From Mammaliicoccus stepanovicii (lineage in GTDB: Bacteria; Bacillota; Bacilli; Staphylococcales; Staphylococcaceae): a stretch of 64,000 nt of DNA. The stretch lies in NCBI RefSeq assembly GCF_002902525.1, contig NZ_PPQZ01000118.1, positions 55,829 to 119,828 on the forward strand. The letters run 5' to 3'. This document shows, in pieces, positions 17,067 through 25,744 of this stretch (position 1 is its first letter; each line of letters begins with the position of its first letter). The translations under genes and the position numbers were made by a program. A model generated the notes under the pieces. That model did no database searches. It was given only the letters and a program-made list of their open reading frames with translations, and was not told where the DNA came from.

Positions 17067-17318
17067 ATGAATATATTTCTTATGGTCGTGCTCATTGTAT
17101 TTATAAATGTAATGGCTGGTCTTATTAAAAATCACCAAAGAAATAAAGTGAAATTAGAAAAAGTAAAATTACAACGTGTTCAAAACGAACTTGAACTTGA
17201 AAAATTAAAACATGAAAATTACTTAATTGAAACTGAAAAAATGAGATTAGACCTTGAACAAATGAAAGAACAAGACAGGGTCAATTTAAATAAAGCTAAA
17301 GAACAACTTCTTGAATGA
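17067..17318 (+). CDS. Small membrane-anchored coiled-coil protein
   Basis: An 83-residue protein: one N-terminal membrane helix (about 3-20), a short basic segment and then a continuous charged coiled coil (28-83) with heptads of Leu and Lys/Glu. A strong AGGGGGAA precedes the ATG. Topology suggests an inner-membrane anchor with the coil in the cytosol. Resembles single-pass phage-shock-type or divisome accessory proteins only in layout; no family recognised. Confidence 0.75.
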   Translation: MNIFLMVVLIVFINVMAGLIKNHQRNKVKLEKVKLQRVQNELELEKLKHENYLIETEKMRLDLEQMKEQDRVNLNKAKEQLLE

Positions 17319-17343
17319 ACAGTCTTTATGACGACTGTTCATT
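17314..17343. terminator. Bidirectional hairpin overlapping the end of the coiled-coil gene
   Basis: AATGAACAGTC (17314-17324) pairs perfectly with GACTGTTCATT (17333-17343). The left arm includes the TGA of the plus-strand gene, and the stop codon of the minus-strand DUF188 gene (17326-17328) lies in the loop, so one hairpin serves both convergent genes within 30 bases. Confidence 0.7.
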
Positions 17344-17781
17344 AATTAAATTTTTGAAAAATATAGAGAACGCTTCGTGATCTTCTGAGGTTAATTTTTT
17401 AGGACCTTTTGTTCTGCCACCTTGTTGCCTTACTTGAGCTGAAATATGCCTTTGTGTTAGTAATTGTTCTATATTTTGACTTGTATATTCATATGCTAAA
17501 TGATGGACAACGTGTTTAGCTTTATTAATAATTAGACTAGCAAGTCCATAGTCTTGGGTTACGACAATATCATCAGCCGTTGTAAGTTTTACAATTCTAA
17601 AGTCCACGCTATCTACACCGTGATCAACATAAGTAGTAGAAACATGATCAGGGTATTCTTTTAAGGAAAAATGATTCACACTTCTAATGATAAGAACAAA
17701 GATGCCTGTACCTTCAGTGATTCGAATAATATCATCCGTCACTGGGCAAGCATCTCCGTCAATTATAATGCGCCTAATCAT
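17326..17781 (-). CDS. YaiI/YqxD (UPF0178, DUF188) family protein
   Basis: A 151-residue UPF0178 protein with the PIN-like core: Ile-Asp-Gly-Asp-Ala-Cys-Pro-Val near residue 8, Thr-Thr-Tyr-Val-Asp-His-Gly-Val-Asp-Ser-Val-Asp, Ile-Val-Val-Thr-Gln-Asp-Tyr-Gly-Leu-Ala and a C-terminal Arg-Thr-Lys-Gly-Pro-Lys-Lys. Acidic residues fit a metal-dependent nuclease-like fold, but function is unproven. It overlaps the upstream gene by four bases (ATGA type), so the two are translationally coupled. Confidence 0.87.
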   Translation of the reverse strand: MIRRIIIDGDACPVTDDIIRITEGTGIFVLIIRSVNHFSLKEYPDHVSTTYVDHGVDSVDFRIVKLTTADDIVVTQDYGLASLIINKAKHVVHHLAYEYTSQNIEQLLTQRHISAQVRQQGGRTKGPKKLTSEDHEAFSIFFKNLINEQSS

Positions 17782-18635
17782 TTAGTTCGTCTATAACTTT
17801 TCTTGTTTTTCATATGTTCTTTACGGTGTTTTTCATACGGAAAATGAGCTATTATTTCAGACATAGACTCTCGATGTTGTTTGAATAATTTATTCTCAGG
17901 TTCTGGTTTTTTGTCACTTCTTACACGTTCGTTTACTAATTCTTGAATGTTAATGTAACCAGATTGTGATGATGGTTGTGCGTGATTTGAACTTGAATGA
18001 CGCTGATTATGATTATATTCTTTAATTTCTTCAATACGCTCTGCTTTATTTAATTCTTCTAATTTATGTTCCTCTTGTTGACGTTCATCAATATTTTTTT
18101 GAAGTTTTTTATCTAGTTTTTTTACATCTTTTTCGTTTTCTTTTTGAAGTTTTTCGCCTTTTTTCTCAAGTTTTTCTTCTTGTTTTGCCTGTTTTTCTTC
18201 TTGTTTTAAATGATAATCTAGTTCATTTAAACGGTCTTTCTTGTTTTCTTGACGAAGTTTTTCTTCTTCCTTATGTCGACTATCGATGCTTTTTTGTAAT
18301 TTTTTGTCTAACTTTTCAATTTCTTTTTGTTGTTCTTTTTTTTCTTTGCGTTCTTCTTTAAATGGTTGTTTCATTTGTTTATTGTATTCATATAAACGTT
18401 TTTTCTGAATAATAAATGATTTTGCAGGTTGAGATTTCTCAACAACTTTATCTTTAGTTTCAACGAGTTTGTCTTTTGTTTTGATCGATTTATCTTTAAC
18501 TTTATGGGATAAATCAACTGTTGTTTCTGTAACGTTTTTAACATCTGGGTGATCTTTGATTTTCTTGCGTTCTGTAATAAGTGGTACGAGAACTAAAGGT
18601 AATGTGTTTACGACTAGTTTAATTTTATCATTCAT
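17778..18635 (-). CDS. Highly charged coiled-coil protein with an internal repeat, function unknown
   Basis: A 285-residue protein, very rich in Lys and Glu. A short hydrophobic N-terminal stretch (residues 6-20) lacks a signal-peptidase site and could be a membrane tether. Residues 95-215 form a long helical region containing two copies of a 40-residue unit, each with Lys-Leu-Asp-Lys-Lys-Leu-Gln-Lys, followed by a polar Ser/His linker and a basic tail. Located between uppP and the UPF0178 gene in one minus-strand cluster, with a four-base overlap to the latter. No family recognised. Confidence 0.82.
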   Translation of the reverse strand: MNDKIKLVVNTLPLVLVPLITERKKIKDHPDVKNVTETTVDLSHKVKDKSIKTKDKLVETKDKVVEKSQPAKSFIIQKKRLYEYNKQMKQPFKEERKEKKEQQKEIEKLDKKLQKSIDSRHKEEEKLRQENKKDRLNELDYHLKQEEKQAKQEEKLEKKGEKLQKENEKDVKKLDKKLQKNIDERQQEEHKLEELNKAERIEEIKEYNHNQRHSSSNHAQPSSQSGYINIQELVNERVRSDKKPEPENKLFKQHRESMSEIIAHFPYEKHRKEHMKNKKSYRRTK

Positions 18636-18712
18636 ATATAATTCCTCCGTAGTTTTGATCGATAGTTATTTAAATACCCTTTAACGTTTGATTCAAACGA
18701 GATGATTCAGTC

Positions 18713-19558
18713 TTAACCTATGTTTTGTCCAATACCAAATCCGAAATACAAAACTCCTATTATAATGACAAGAATAATTCTATAAATAGCAAATGGTACT
18801 AATTTGACACGGTTAATCAATTTCAGGAATATCTTAATTGAGATTAATCCAAAGATAAATGAAGCAACAAATCCAACGATATAAAATGGAATCTGACTCA
18901 ATGTAATATACTGTAAGTTACCGAGTAATGCTTTTGCACTTGCAGCAAACATGATTGGAACAGCCATAATGAAAGTGAAGTCTGATGCTGCTTTATGATC
19001 TAACTTAAGAAATACACCTGTTGAAATGGTTGAACCTGATCTACTAAATCCTGGCCATAATGCAATGGCTTGGGATAGTCCGATTACAAATGCTTTAGGA
19101 TAATTCATACCATCAACAGTATGAGGGTTTGTTACATTTTTAGAGAATTTGTCTGCTGCAATCATATAAATAGCACCTAATAATAAACCGATTAAGACAG
19201 TAGGTACACTAAATAGGTGTTTTTCGATGAAATCATCAAATAATAATCCAAGAATACCAGCTGGTACTAAACCGACAATAATATGAGATAACTTCAAATG
19301 ATGTTGCTTCTGTTCATTTTGTTTAATGTGTAACATCTCTATATATCTACTTCTAAATATCCAAGCAGCAGCTAATATAGAACCTAATTGGATAACGACT
19401 TTAAATGTAAATGCAGATTCACTACCAAGGAATGCTTTTGATTTTAGCCACATATCATCAACTAAAATTTGGTGACCAGTTGAAGATACCGGTGCAAACT
19501 CGGTTAATCCTTCTACAATTCCTAAAATAATTGCTTTTATTAATTCGATTATAAACAT
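18713..19558 (-). CDS. uppP: Undecaprenyl-diphosphatase UppP (BacA)
   Basis: A 281-residue integral membrane phosphatase that regenerates undecaprenyl phosphate from its diphosphate for peptidoglycan and teichoic acid synthesis; overexpression gives bacitracin resistance in several species. The two signature motifs are present: Glu-Gly-Leu-Thr-Glu-Phe-Ala-Pro-Val-Ser-Ser-Thr-Gly-His near residue 16 and Pro-Gly-Phe-Ser-Arg-Ser-Gly-Ser-Thr-Ile-Ser-Thr near residue 170. About eight membrane helices. AGAGGAG precedes the ATG. It is first in the minus-strand cluster and divergent from the ABC transporter genes. Confidence 0.95.
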   Translation of the reverse strand: MFIIELIKAIILGIVEGLTEFAPVSSTGHQILVDDMWLKSKAFLGSESAFTFKVVIQLGSILAAAWIFRSRYIEMLHIKQNEQKQHHLKLSHIIVGLVPAGILGLLFDDFIEKHLFSVPTVLIGLLLGAIYMIAADKFSKNVTNPHTVDGMNYPKAFVIGLSQAIALWPGFSRSGSTISTGVFLKLDHKAASDFTFIMAVPIMFAASAKALLGNLQYITLSQIPFYIVGFVASFIFGLISIKIFLKLINRVKLVPFAIYRIILVIIIGVLYFGFGIGQNIG

Positions 19559-19719
19559 GTTTTAGCTCCTCTGTTTGTGAAAAAAAGTTTGTGAACTTAA
19601 ATACGTATCACTTTAAGATTATTGTACCAAATTTAACATCATAATATGTAATTAAACTATAATACATTTTAGTTTATTTTTTATTTATAGACGTTATAAT
19701 GGATAAAGGTGGTGACATT

Positions 19720-21333
19720 GTGAAAGAATTAACAAAGTATAGTAATCGCTATAAATCGATACAAATATGCATGTTTCTAGCTTCACTATTACTCAGTTTA
19801 ACTGTCGTATTTCAAAATATTTATTTAGGTAAAATCATCAACCAAATGCTCGTTGTTAAATCTGGGTATCAGCAATTAACAATATGGTTAATGATATTAT
19901 TAATTGTACTCTTATTAAGAGCAAGTTTTAACTATTTAAATCAGTTATTTGGGCAGAAGCTTTCATTTAAGGTAAAGCAAGATGTCAGAGAACAATTGAT
20001 TAATAAAGATACGAAACAATCTAAAGTTACAATATTGACTGAAGCGGTTGAAGGTATACATTCATTCTATGAATCTTATTTACCACAATTATTTAAGTCT
20101 ACCATCATACCAATAGCTATCATTGTAACGTTATTTTTCATACATTGGCCATCTGCACTGATTATGATGATTACTGCACCTTTTATTCCGCTGTTCTATA
20201 TTGTATTTGGTTTAAGAACGCGCGATAAAGCGAAGGATCAAATGCAATCGTTAAATCAATTTGCTAGTGAATTTGTCGATTTAACAAAAGGTCTTGTATC
20301 TTTAAAGTTATTTAACAAAACTGAAGAAACAGAAGAGAAAATTTATCAATCGAGTACATCATTTAGAGATTTAACGATGGAAATTTTGCGAAGTGCTTTC
20401 TTATCAGGTTTAATGCTTGAATTTATTTCTATGCTTGGCATAGGTATTGTCGCTTTAGAAGTAGGTTTAAGATTAATCGTTTTTAATGATATTTCATTTT
20501 TAGTTGCAGTTATTTCATTATTATTAGCACCTGAATTTTATAATGCAATTAAAGACTTAGGGCAGGCTTTTCATACTGGAAAGCAAAGTGAAGGTTATAT
20601 AGAAATAATAGAAGACATTCATAAAGAAGACGCTAGTCATAATAAAATAATTAAGATTAATCATAAAATGGCAAATGAAGATATCATTCAATTAGACAAT
20701 GTGTCGTTTCAATATACAAATAGAGAAGATTTTTCATTTGATCAAATCAATTTAAACATTAAAGAAAATAAGCATACAGCGATTATCGGTCCTAGTGGGG
20801 CTGGTAAATCAACGTTAGTAAAAATAATGTTAAATGAACTAAATCCCAATAAAGGAACAGTTTCTTACAAAAAAGAATTAAAAATAGGTTATTTATCCCA
20901 AAGACCTTATATTTTTAGTGCTTCTGTGAAAGAAAATGTAACGATGTTCCAACATTACGATGAACACTTTATTCATCAAATTCTAGATAAAGTAGGATTG
21001 AAAGAGAAAGTAGAACAATTATCACAAGGAATTCATACGATGATTGGTGACGGTTACGAAATGATTTCAGGTGGGGAAATGAGAAGGATAGAATTGGCAA
21101 GATTACTGTTAATGGATCCAGATGTTGTTGTATTTGATGAACCGACAACGGGTTTAGATATAAAGACAGAGCAATTAATCGTAGATACAATAAACGAATT
21201 TGCTCATAATAAAACAATTATCACGATAGCACATCGTAAAGAAGTACTGAAATATGCTGACCACTTTATAGAATTACGAGATGGAAGAATAAATCATATA
21301 GATAATCCACTACAAGGTGGTGCGTATAAATGA
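19720..21333 (+). CDS. CydD-like ABC exporter half-transporter
   Basis: A 537-residue membrane-ATPase fusion: six helices in residues 10-300, then an ATPase with Walker A Gly-Pro-Ser-Gly-Ala-Gly-Lys-Ser, signature Ile-Ser-Gly-Gly-Glu-Met-Arg-Arg and Walker B Val-Val-Val-Phe-Asp-Glu-Pro. I choose the GTG at 19720, with AAAGGTGG seven bases before it. The order and pairing resemble CydD-CydC, which export thiols (glutathione or cysteine) needed for cytochrome bd assembly; in Gram-positives the substrate is uncertain. The signature motif is slightly unusual (Glu-Met in place of Glu-Gln). It overlaps its partner by four bases. Confidence 0.85.
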   Translation: MKELTKYSNRYKSIQICMFLASLLLSLTVVFQNIYLGKIINQMLVVKSGYQQLTIWLMILLIVLLLRASFNYLNQLFGQKLSFKVKQDVREQLINKDTKQSKVTILTEAVEGIHSFYESYLPQLFKSTIIPIAIIVTLFFIHWPSALIMMITAPFIPLFYIVFGLRTRDKAKDQMQSLNQFASEFVDLTKGLVSLKLFNKTEETEEKIYQSSTSFRDLTMEILRSAFLSGLMLEFISMLGIGIVALEVGLRLIVFNDISFLVAVISLLLAPEFYNAIKDLGQAFHTGKQSEGYIEIIEDIHKEDASHNKIIKINHKMANEDIIQLDNVSFQYTNREDFSFDQINLNIKENKHTAIIGPSGAGKSTLVKIMLNELNPNKGTVSYKKELKIGYLSQRPYIFSASVKENVTMFQHYDEHFIHQILDKVGLKEKVEQLSQGIHTMIGDGYEMISGGEMRRIELARLLLMDPDVVVFDEPTTGLDIKTEQLIVDTINEFAHNKTIITIAHRKEVLKYADHFIELRDGRINHIDNPLQGGAYK

Positions 21334-23006
21334 AGAAATTAACGATTAAGTTTGATAAAGATTTTTATTTGTCTATTATTATTGGTGTGTTAGGCATGTT
21401 AACGGCATTAGGGATGTTTGCATTAAGTGGTTACATGATTTCTAAAAGTGCACTCGGAACACCACTTTATGCTTTAATGATATTAATTGTATCTATAAAA
21501 TTATTTGGGTTTGTAAGAGCTATAACAAGGTATTTCGAAAGACTATATTCTCATCGTTCGACATTCACAATGTTACGAAATATGCGAATTGAGTTGTTTA
21601 AACATTTAATACCGATAGTACCTAATGTTTTTCGGAAATATAGATCGAGTGACTTATTAACTCAAATGGTCAACAACATAGAACGATTGCAAAACATGTT
21701 GCTAAGAGTGTATTATCCACCGATTGTCATTATGATTACAACTGTTGTGACCATAATAGTTATGTCAATGTGGAGTGTCATGATAGGTTTAGTAATTGCC
21801 CTTTCAATGTTGATGTCTATTCTTATCATTCCTTACTTTTCTACAAAGCGTGCCAATTTACTTGCTGAACAAGTACAACGTAGCGAGGAAGATTATGTAG
21901 CAGAGTATTTTGACTTTGAGAATGGACGTTCAGAGCTTATAAGATTTCAACAGCATGACCATTTCAAAGACAAAGTATTTCATAAACAACGTATTTACGA
22001 AAATAATAAATATAAAGAACAGAAATTTTTGAGCACATATGATTATATGTTAAATATATGTGCGATGATCAGTATTTGGTGTATAACTTTACTTTGTATA
22101 TGGCAGATTCAAGATGGGAAGTTAAATGCTGTTTTCTTTGCAAGTATATTAATGATGGCGATAACGCTGTTTGAACAAGCCATTCCAATGACTAATGTTG
22201 CATTTTATCGTGCAGATACAAATAGAAGTGTACAAACAATTGAAGAAGTCATCAATCAAAGCTTTGACGAATCAAATGAACAAATTATTTATAATGATGC
22301 ATTATATAGTGCTGACAAACTAACTTTTAAATATGATTTCCAAGAAAGAAACACTTTAGAAAATATTCAATTTAAAATTAACCAAGGTGATCATATAGCA
22401 ATTATTGGACCATCCGGTTCAGGGAAAACGACATTGCTTAATTTATTAATGGGTCTTTATGATTCATCAGAAGGGTCATTAACTTATAATAATGAACTAC
22501 TGTCACAAGTAGACAAGCGTGACTATTACGATGAAATAAATACAATGTTGCAACATAATCACTTCTTTGAAGGGTCAATTAGAGATAACTTATTAGCAAC
22601 AGCACATGATGATGAAATGAAAGCAGTTCTAAAAGAAGTGAATTTGGAACATTTAGGATTAGATGATTTGTTAACTGAGAATGCAAGTAACATCTCAGGA
22701 GGAGAAAGACAGCGATTAGCAATTGCGAGATTATTATTAAGACGTGCGAACATATGGCTACTTGATGAGCCTACAGCGTCACTTGACGAGACAAATGAAC
22801 AAATCATTATGAATCATTTGTTGTCTAAAGAAGATACGATTATTGTTGTGACACATAATCTGAAATACCTTGAACAGTTTGACCATATCATAGTAATAAA
22901 TGAAGGTATTATTCTAGAACAAGGTGATTATCAACAATTGATAAATCATGAAGGCTATTTGTTCGAAGTTATGAAATTCAATGAAGAAATAGAATTTGAA
23001 AAGTAG
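21330..23006 (+). CDS. CydC-like ABC exporter half-transporter
   Basis: A 558-residue partner half-transporter. Six membrane helices occupy residues 12-290; the ATPase domain has Walker A Gly-Pro-Ser-Gly-Ser-Gly-Lys-Thr, signature Ile-Ser-Gly-Gly-Glu-Arg-Gln-Arg and Walker B Ile-Trp-Leu-Leu-Asp-Glu-Pro. N-terminal Gly-Tyr-Met-Ile-Ser-Lys-Ser-Ala and the Arg-Tyr-Phe-Glu-Arg segment are typical of CydC. Start ATG overlaps the upstream stop (ATGA). The staphylococcal pair next to mgrA has been annotated as cytochrome-bd-related, but no cyd oxidase genes are present here, so thiol export is inference. Confidence 0.86.
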   Translation: MKKLTIKFDKDFYLSIIIGVLGMLTALGMFALSGYMISKSALGTPLYALMILIVSIKLFGFVRAITRYFERLYSHRSTFTMLRNMRIELFKHLIPIVPNVFRKYRSSDLLTQMVNNIERLQNMLLRVYYPPIVIMITTVVTIIVMSMWSVMIGLVIALSMLMSILIIPYFSTKRANLLAEQVQRSEEDYVAEYFDFENGRSELIRFQQHDHFKDKVFHKQRIYENNKYKEQKFLSTYDYMLNICAMISIWCITLLCIWQIQDGKLNAVFFASILMMAITLFEQAIPMTNVAFYRADTNRSVQTIEEVINQSFDESNEQIIYNDALYSADKLTFKYDFQERNTLENIQFKINQGDHIAIIGPSGSGKTTLLNLLMGLYDSSEGSLTYNNELLSQVDKRDYYDEINTMLQHNHFFEGSIRDNLLATAHDDEMKAVLKEVNLEHLGLDDLLTENASNISGGERQRLAIARLLLRRANIWLLDEPTASLDETNEQIIMNHLLSKEDTIIVVTHNLKYLEQFDHIIVINEGIILEQGDYQQLINHEGYLFEVMKFNEEIEFEK

Positions 23007-23028
23007 TTCAGACAACTACAGCCAATAT

Positions 23029-23065
23029 ATAAGCCTAGGACTAATCAAAAAAGTCCTAGGCTTAT
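23029..23065. terminator. Bidirectional terminator between the ABC pair and mgrA
   Basis: Perfect 13-bp stem ATAAGCCTAGGAC (23029-23041) with GTCCTAGGCTTAT (23053-23065), followed by GTTTT, between convergent genes. Confidence 0.85.
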
Positions 23066-23087
23066 GTTTTGGATATGTATAAGTATA

Positions 23088-23534
23088 TTATTTCTCTAAG
23101 TTTACTTTATCTACATTATGAATCATTTTTTCTAAAAGTTGATTCAATTGTTTCATTTCAATGTCGTCTAAATTGGACACATCTTGTATCAATTGCGGTG
23201 AATGATGTAAATATTTTTTCATTTGGATACTTTTGTCAGTTAGTTGAACAAACACTTCTCTTTGGTCTAATTCTGATCTTTGTCGTGTAATTAATTGACT
23301 GTTTTCCATTCTTTTTAATAATGGTGATACCGTACCAGTATCAAGTGCTAAATCTGTAACAAGTTTTTTTACATTGACTGGTGATTCTTCCCATAAAATA
23401 GTGAGTACCAAATATTGGGGATATGTAATGTTATATTCTTTAAAGATTTTATTAGAATAATAACGATTGACTTGACGTTGTGCATTATATAAATTAAAGC
23501 ACAATTGATTTTGGATATTTAAGTTTTCAAGCAT
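23088..23534 (-). CDS. mgrA: MarR-type global regulator MgrA
   Basis: A 148-residue winged-helix regulator. The N-terminal half is nearly that of S. aureus MgrA: [16 protein letters not shown], with redox-sensing Cys12 kept, and [12 protein letters not shown] in the recognition helix. MgrA controls virulence, autolysis and efflux genes and is oxidised at that Cys. The C-terminal 45 residues diverge. Its place beside the CydDC-like pair and a CobW gene matches the S. aureus chromosome. The preceding region carries a good sigma-A promoter. Confidence 0.93.
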   Translation of the reverse strand: MLENLNIQNQLCFNLYNAQRQVNRYYSNKIFKEYNITYPQYLVLTILWEESPVNVKKLVTDLALDTGTVSPLLKRMENSQLITRQRSELDQREVFVQLTDKSIQMKKYLHHSPQLIQDVSNLDDIEMKQLNQLLEKMIHNVDKVNLEK

Positions 23535-23592
23535 TGGCTTACCTCCAAACGATGAATGTTTATATGATTGACATGGTATGAACTCATTGTCT

Positions 23593-23622
23593 ATTATATA
23601 ATGATTAAATTTAGTTTGTAAA
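23593..23622 (-). promoter_or_regulatory. Sigma-A-type promoter of mgrA
   Basis: Read on the minus strand, TTTACA (23622-23617) and TATAAT (23598-23593) are separated by 18 bases, about 60 bases before the mgrA start. Confidence 0.6.
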
Positions 23623-23737
23623 TATTATTATAATCAATGATATTAATGGGATTAATAATAGGTCTTATAATATATATAATGTAAGATTTTGTAGTTTTGT
23701 AAGGATTATCATATAATTGCAGAAAGGTGGTTTAAAT

Positions 23738-24661
23738 ATGAGTACGATAGCAAATAAGAAAATGGACGTAACAGTATTAACAGGATTTTTAGGTAGTGGA
23801 AAAACGACCCTTTTACAACGACTCATTTTAGAAGCTAAAAACAAAGGAAAAAAAGTTGCGATTATAATGAATGAATTTGGATCGTTTGATGTCGATAGTG
23901 AGTTATTAGGTGAAGATATATCTAGTAAAAGTTTACTAAATGGATGTATATGTTGTTCCTTAAAAGACGACATGGAAGTCGTGCTGCACAGTCTATACCA
24001 TAAAGAAAAACCGGATATTGTATTGATAGAGGCAACAGGTATCGCACATCCTGTTGAAATAGTAGATGCTTGTCAAAATCCAACATTAATAGATAAAGTG
24101 AATATGCCCTTTATAATGGGTGTTATGGATGGTACAAGATATTTAGCAAGAAACCGTTATACGAAACAAACAAAGCAATTAATGGAAGACCAGATGTTAT
24201 ATGCGCATGTTATTATAATTAATAAGTTAGATGAACTGACACAACAAGATCAAACAACGTTAACGCAATCGCTATCTTCAATTGCACATAAGCCTAAATT
24301 ACATTTTACGAATTATTCAAACATTGAAAACTTAGAAGATGTCAATAAAGTTGAGCTTAATCTGGAAGGTGAGCGTAAGCACCATCACGGCATACAATCG
24401 ATGAGTTATACATTTAGCGGTCCGATTGATATGGCTTTACTCGTTCAATTTTTAAGACAATTGCCTGATTCAATTTTGAGAATAAAAGGATTTTTGAAAT
24501 TTCAAGAAGAGCCTGATCAAACGTATTTATTTCAATATTCTTATGGTGTGCCTCATTATGAGCCAGAAATAATGAATATGCCATTAACTATTGTAATAAT
24601 AGGTGAATCAATAGATAAAGCATATTTACGTAATAAATTAGATATGGTGAATTTTTCATAG
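23738..24661 (+). CDS. CobW/ZNG1-type GTPase metallochaperone
   Basis: A 307-residue G3E GTPase. Walker A Gly-Phe-Leu-Gly-Ser-Gly-Lys-Thr-Thr, the metal-binding Asn-Gly-Cys-Ile-Cys-Cys motif, Glu-Ala-Thr-Gly-Ile-Ala-His-Pro and Asn-Lys-Leu-Asp-Glu guanine recognition are present, with a short His-containing linker (Lys-His-His-His-Gly) before the C-terminal CobW_C domain. Such proteins insert or deliver zinc or cobalt. ATG at 23738 has AAAGGTGG upstream. The gene is followed 12 bases later by an aldo/keto reductase. I found no clear Zur box upstream. Confidence 0.87.
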   Translation: MSTIANKKMDVTVLTGFLGSGKTTLLQRLILEAKNKGKKVAIIMNEFGSFDVDSELLGEDISSKSLLNGCICCSLKDDMEVVLHSLYHKEKPDIVLIEATGIAHPVEIVDACQNPTLIDKVNMPFIMGVMDGTRYLARNRYTKQTKQLMEDQMLYAHVIIINKLDELTQQDQTTLTQSLSSIAHKPKLHFTNYSNIENLEDVNKVELNLEGERKHHHGIQSMSYTFSGPIDMALLVQFLRQLPDSILRIKGFLKFQEEPDQTYLFQYSYGVPHYEPEIMNMPLTIVIIGESIDKAYLRNKLDMVNFS

Positions 24662-24673
24662 GAGATGATTGGA

Positions 24674-25582
24674 ATGGAACGTATTCAAATAAATAAACAT
24701 GTGAGTTACTCGAGAATTGTACATGGATTTTGGAGATTGAATGAGTGGGGCTATAATAACAAACAGTTAAATGATTATATGCATGAAATTGTAGATCGAG
24801 GCATTACAACGATGGACCATGCAGATATTTATGGCAAATATACTTGTGAATCATTATTTGGTGAAGCATTAGCACTAACACCAAATTTAAGAGAAAAGAT
24901 AGAAATCGTCACGAAATGCGGTATTATTCTACCTAGTGATCACAACCCTAAATTTGATGGACATCGATATGATCTTAGCTATCAACACATCATAGAATCG
25001 GTAGACCGCTCTTTATTAAACTTGAAAACAGATTATATTGATACACTATTACTACATAGACCATCACCATTAATGGACCCTGATGAAGTGACACGAGCAG
25101 TTATGCATCTTGTCGATGAAGGAAAAATTAAAGCATTTGGTGTATCGAATTTTAAATGTAATCAATATGAGCTGTTAAATGAAAGTTTAAAACGAGAAAA
25201 GTCGCATATCTCAGTGAATCAAGTCGAAGTGTCACCGTATCAATTAGAAAATATTGAAGATTGCACGTTAAATAGAATGCAGCAACATGATGTGAAAGTT
25301 ATGGCATGGAGTCCATTAGCAGGTGGAGAAATATTTAATGAAAATAATCCGAAATCAACTAGAATATTAGAAGTTATAGAACAACTTGCAAGTAAGTATA
25401 ACGTTCCAGCAAGTACAATTATTTATAGTTGGCTATTAAAATTACCAGCCAATGTGATGCCTATCGTTGGTTCTAGCAAGATAGAAAGAGTAGACGAAGC
25501 GGTCAACGCTACTAAATTACAACTAACAGACCAAGAGTGGTTTGATATATATGTCGCTTCAAGAGGTAAAGATATATTATAA
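24674..25582 (+). CDS. Aldo/keto reductase, YdhF-like
   Basis: A 302-residue AKR-fold oxidoreductase. Catalytic Asp-Tyr lie in Asp-His-Ala-Asp-Ile-Tyr-Gly, Lys in Val-Thr-Lys-Cys-Gly and His in Leu-Leu-Leu-His-Arg-Pro. Gly-Val-Ser-Asn-Phe and the C-terminal Ile-Val-Gly-Ser-Ser-Lys form the NADPH site. The ATG at 24674 lies 9 bases after AGGAG; the ATG at 24665 touches that site and is less likely. Physiological substrate unknown. It probably shares a transcript with the CobW gene. Confidence 0.87.
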   Translation: MERIQINKHVSYSRIVHGFWRLNEWGYNNKQLNDYMHEIVDRGITTMDHADIYGKYTCESLFGEALALTPNLREKIEIVTKCGIILPSDHNPKFDGHRYDLSYQHIIESVDRSLLNLKTDYIDTLLLHRPSPLMDPDEVTRAVMHLVDEGKIKAFGVSNFKCNQYELLNESLKREKSHISVNQVEVSPYQLENIEDCTLNRMQQHDVKVMAWSPLAGGEIFNENNPKSTRILEVIEQLASKYNVPASTIIYSWLLKLPANVMPIVGSSKIERVDEAVNATKLQLTDQEWFDIYVASRGKDIL

Positions 25583-25670
25583 GACATCTGTTTTATGAAT
25601 GAATGCAAAAGACAGAGTTAATCCAAGAAAAAGGCCATCTCGGGCTATAATCAAAAATATTCACAAATTT

Positions 25671-25725
25671 AAAATCATGATAAAAAAAGAGAAAAATCTT
25701 TTTTTATCATGATTTTTCTCTTTTT
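25671..25725. terminator. Two overlapping, mutually exclusive terminator hairpins
   Basis: A perfect 19-bp stem (25671-25689 with 25698-25716, 8-base loop) overlaps a perfect 15-bp stem (25684-25698 with 25711-25725, 12-base loop). Bases 25684-25689 and 25711-25716 are used by both, so only one can form at a time. The region lies between convergent genes and has T-runs on either side. Confidence 0.85.
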
Positions 25726-25744
25726 ATTAAGTATGAAATTTTAT

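Noticed and set aside
23069..23290. 73-codon plus-strand frame after the ABC pair
   Set aside because: Lies antisense to mgrA with no ribosome binding site.
23600..23737. Zur box upstream of the CobW gene
   Set aside because: AT-rich repeats occur but none fits the TCGTAAT-N-ATTACGA pattern.
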